Part shown: positions 6,295-6,397 of the stretch, piece after piece | Numbering within the stretch: the first letter of the stretch is position 1 | Layout of the letters: each line of letters begins with the position of its first letter | DNA from: Methanomassiliicoccales archaeon | GTDB lineage: Archaea; Thermoplasmatota; Thermoplasmata; Methanomassiliicoccales; JACIVX01 | Direction: 5' to 3' | Assembly: GCA_028679985.1 (NCBI GenBank) | Contig: JAJRAH010000096.1 | Coordinates: 1-6,397 of the forward strand | Length of the DNA stretch: 6,397 bases | The notes under the pieces: model-generated | Database searches by the model: none | The model's input: the letters and a program-made list of their open reading frames with translations, nothing else | What the model was told of the DNA's origin: nothing | Position numbers and translations under genes: made by a program

Positions 6295-6397
6295 GATCTT
6301 CGCCCGCATCTTGTGCACTCGAAACCTCCGTCCCTGTACCTAGCCTCTTTATGTCCGCAGTACCTGCAGACAAAATGGAAGCCCATACTAGTTCCCC
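6291..6397 (-). CDS. Small zinc-ribbon protein (31 aa if start at 6386; may be 5' partial)
   Basis: On the minus strand a frame runs from the window edge to TAG at 6291-6293. From ATG at 6386 it encodes 31 residues starting MGFHFVCRYCGHKEARY. There are two zinc knuckles, CRYCG (C7, C10) and CTRCG (C24, C27), 13 residues apart, and a basic RRS end. This is the pattern of a one-domain zinc ribbon. GGGG at the window edge (6394-6397) lies 7 nt before the ATG and could be the ribosome binding site, which favours a complete microprotein. The frame is still open upstream (GTS before the M), so it could equally be the C-terminal zinc ribbon of a longer protein. I cannot assign a function. Proteins of this type often bind nucleic acid or protein partners. 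Confidence 0.62.
   Translation of the reverse strand, partial: GTSMGFHFVCRYCGHKEARYRDGGFECTRCGRRS

Overview
The window is a compact piece of an archaeal chromosome, almost certainly from a euryarchaeon. The evidence is an A-type ATP synthase gene order A-B-D, the small subunit (DP1) of the archaeal family D DNA polymerase, a UPF0201/COG1325 RNA-binding protein, AGG/AGA-rich arginine usage, an archaeal TATA box and GGTGAT-type ribosome binding sites. Moderate GC content and the gene style would fit a Thermoplasmatota-type lineage (for example relatives of Methanomassiliicoccales), but that placement is inference and a tree is needed.

Block 1 (1-3617, plus strand) is the distal end of the A1Ao ATP synthase operon. 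It holds atpA (5' end cut off by the window), atpB, atpD and an unlisted 40-residue single-pass membrane microprotein. The genes are tightly coupled: TAATG overlap at A/B, a 2-nt gap at B/D, and a GTGA overlap at D/microprotein with a strong GGTGAT ribosome binding site in front. A and B form the catalytic hexamer and D is the central rotor shaft. The role of the membrane peptide is unknown.

Block 2 (3625-5097, minus strand) is polB/DP1, the Mre11-like exonuclease subunit of DNA polymerase D. It converges on the ATPase operon with only 7 nt between stop codons. All metallophosphoesterase motifs are intact.

Block 3 (5098-5152) is a 55-bp divergent intergenic region containing one palindromic TATA element, ATTTAAAT. 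It lies about 28 nt from the start codon of each flanking gene, which predicts a bidirectional promoter driving leaderless or nearly leaderless transcripts both ways.

Block 4 (5153-6294, plus strand) is a two-gene unit. It encodes a UPF0201 RNA-binding protein and, 2 nt later, a TIM-barrel protein of the xylose isomerase/endonuclease IV superfamily that keeps a full set of candidate metal ligands.

Block 5 (6291 to window end, minus strand) is a tiny zinc-ribbon reading frame. Its stop codon interleaves with that of the TIM-barrel gene in a shared CTAG.

There is no mobile element, CRISPR array, rRNA or tRNA, no intein and no gene-free stretch over 60 nt. Most of the window is ordinary core archaeal genome. 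The least explained items are the ATPase-linked microprotein, the symmetric divergent promoter and the terminal zinc-ribbon microprotein. I do not see a new multi-gene system.
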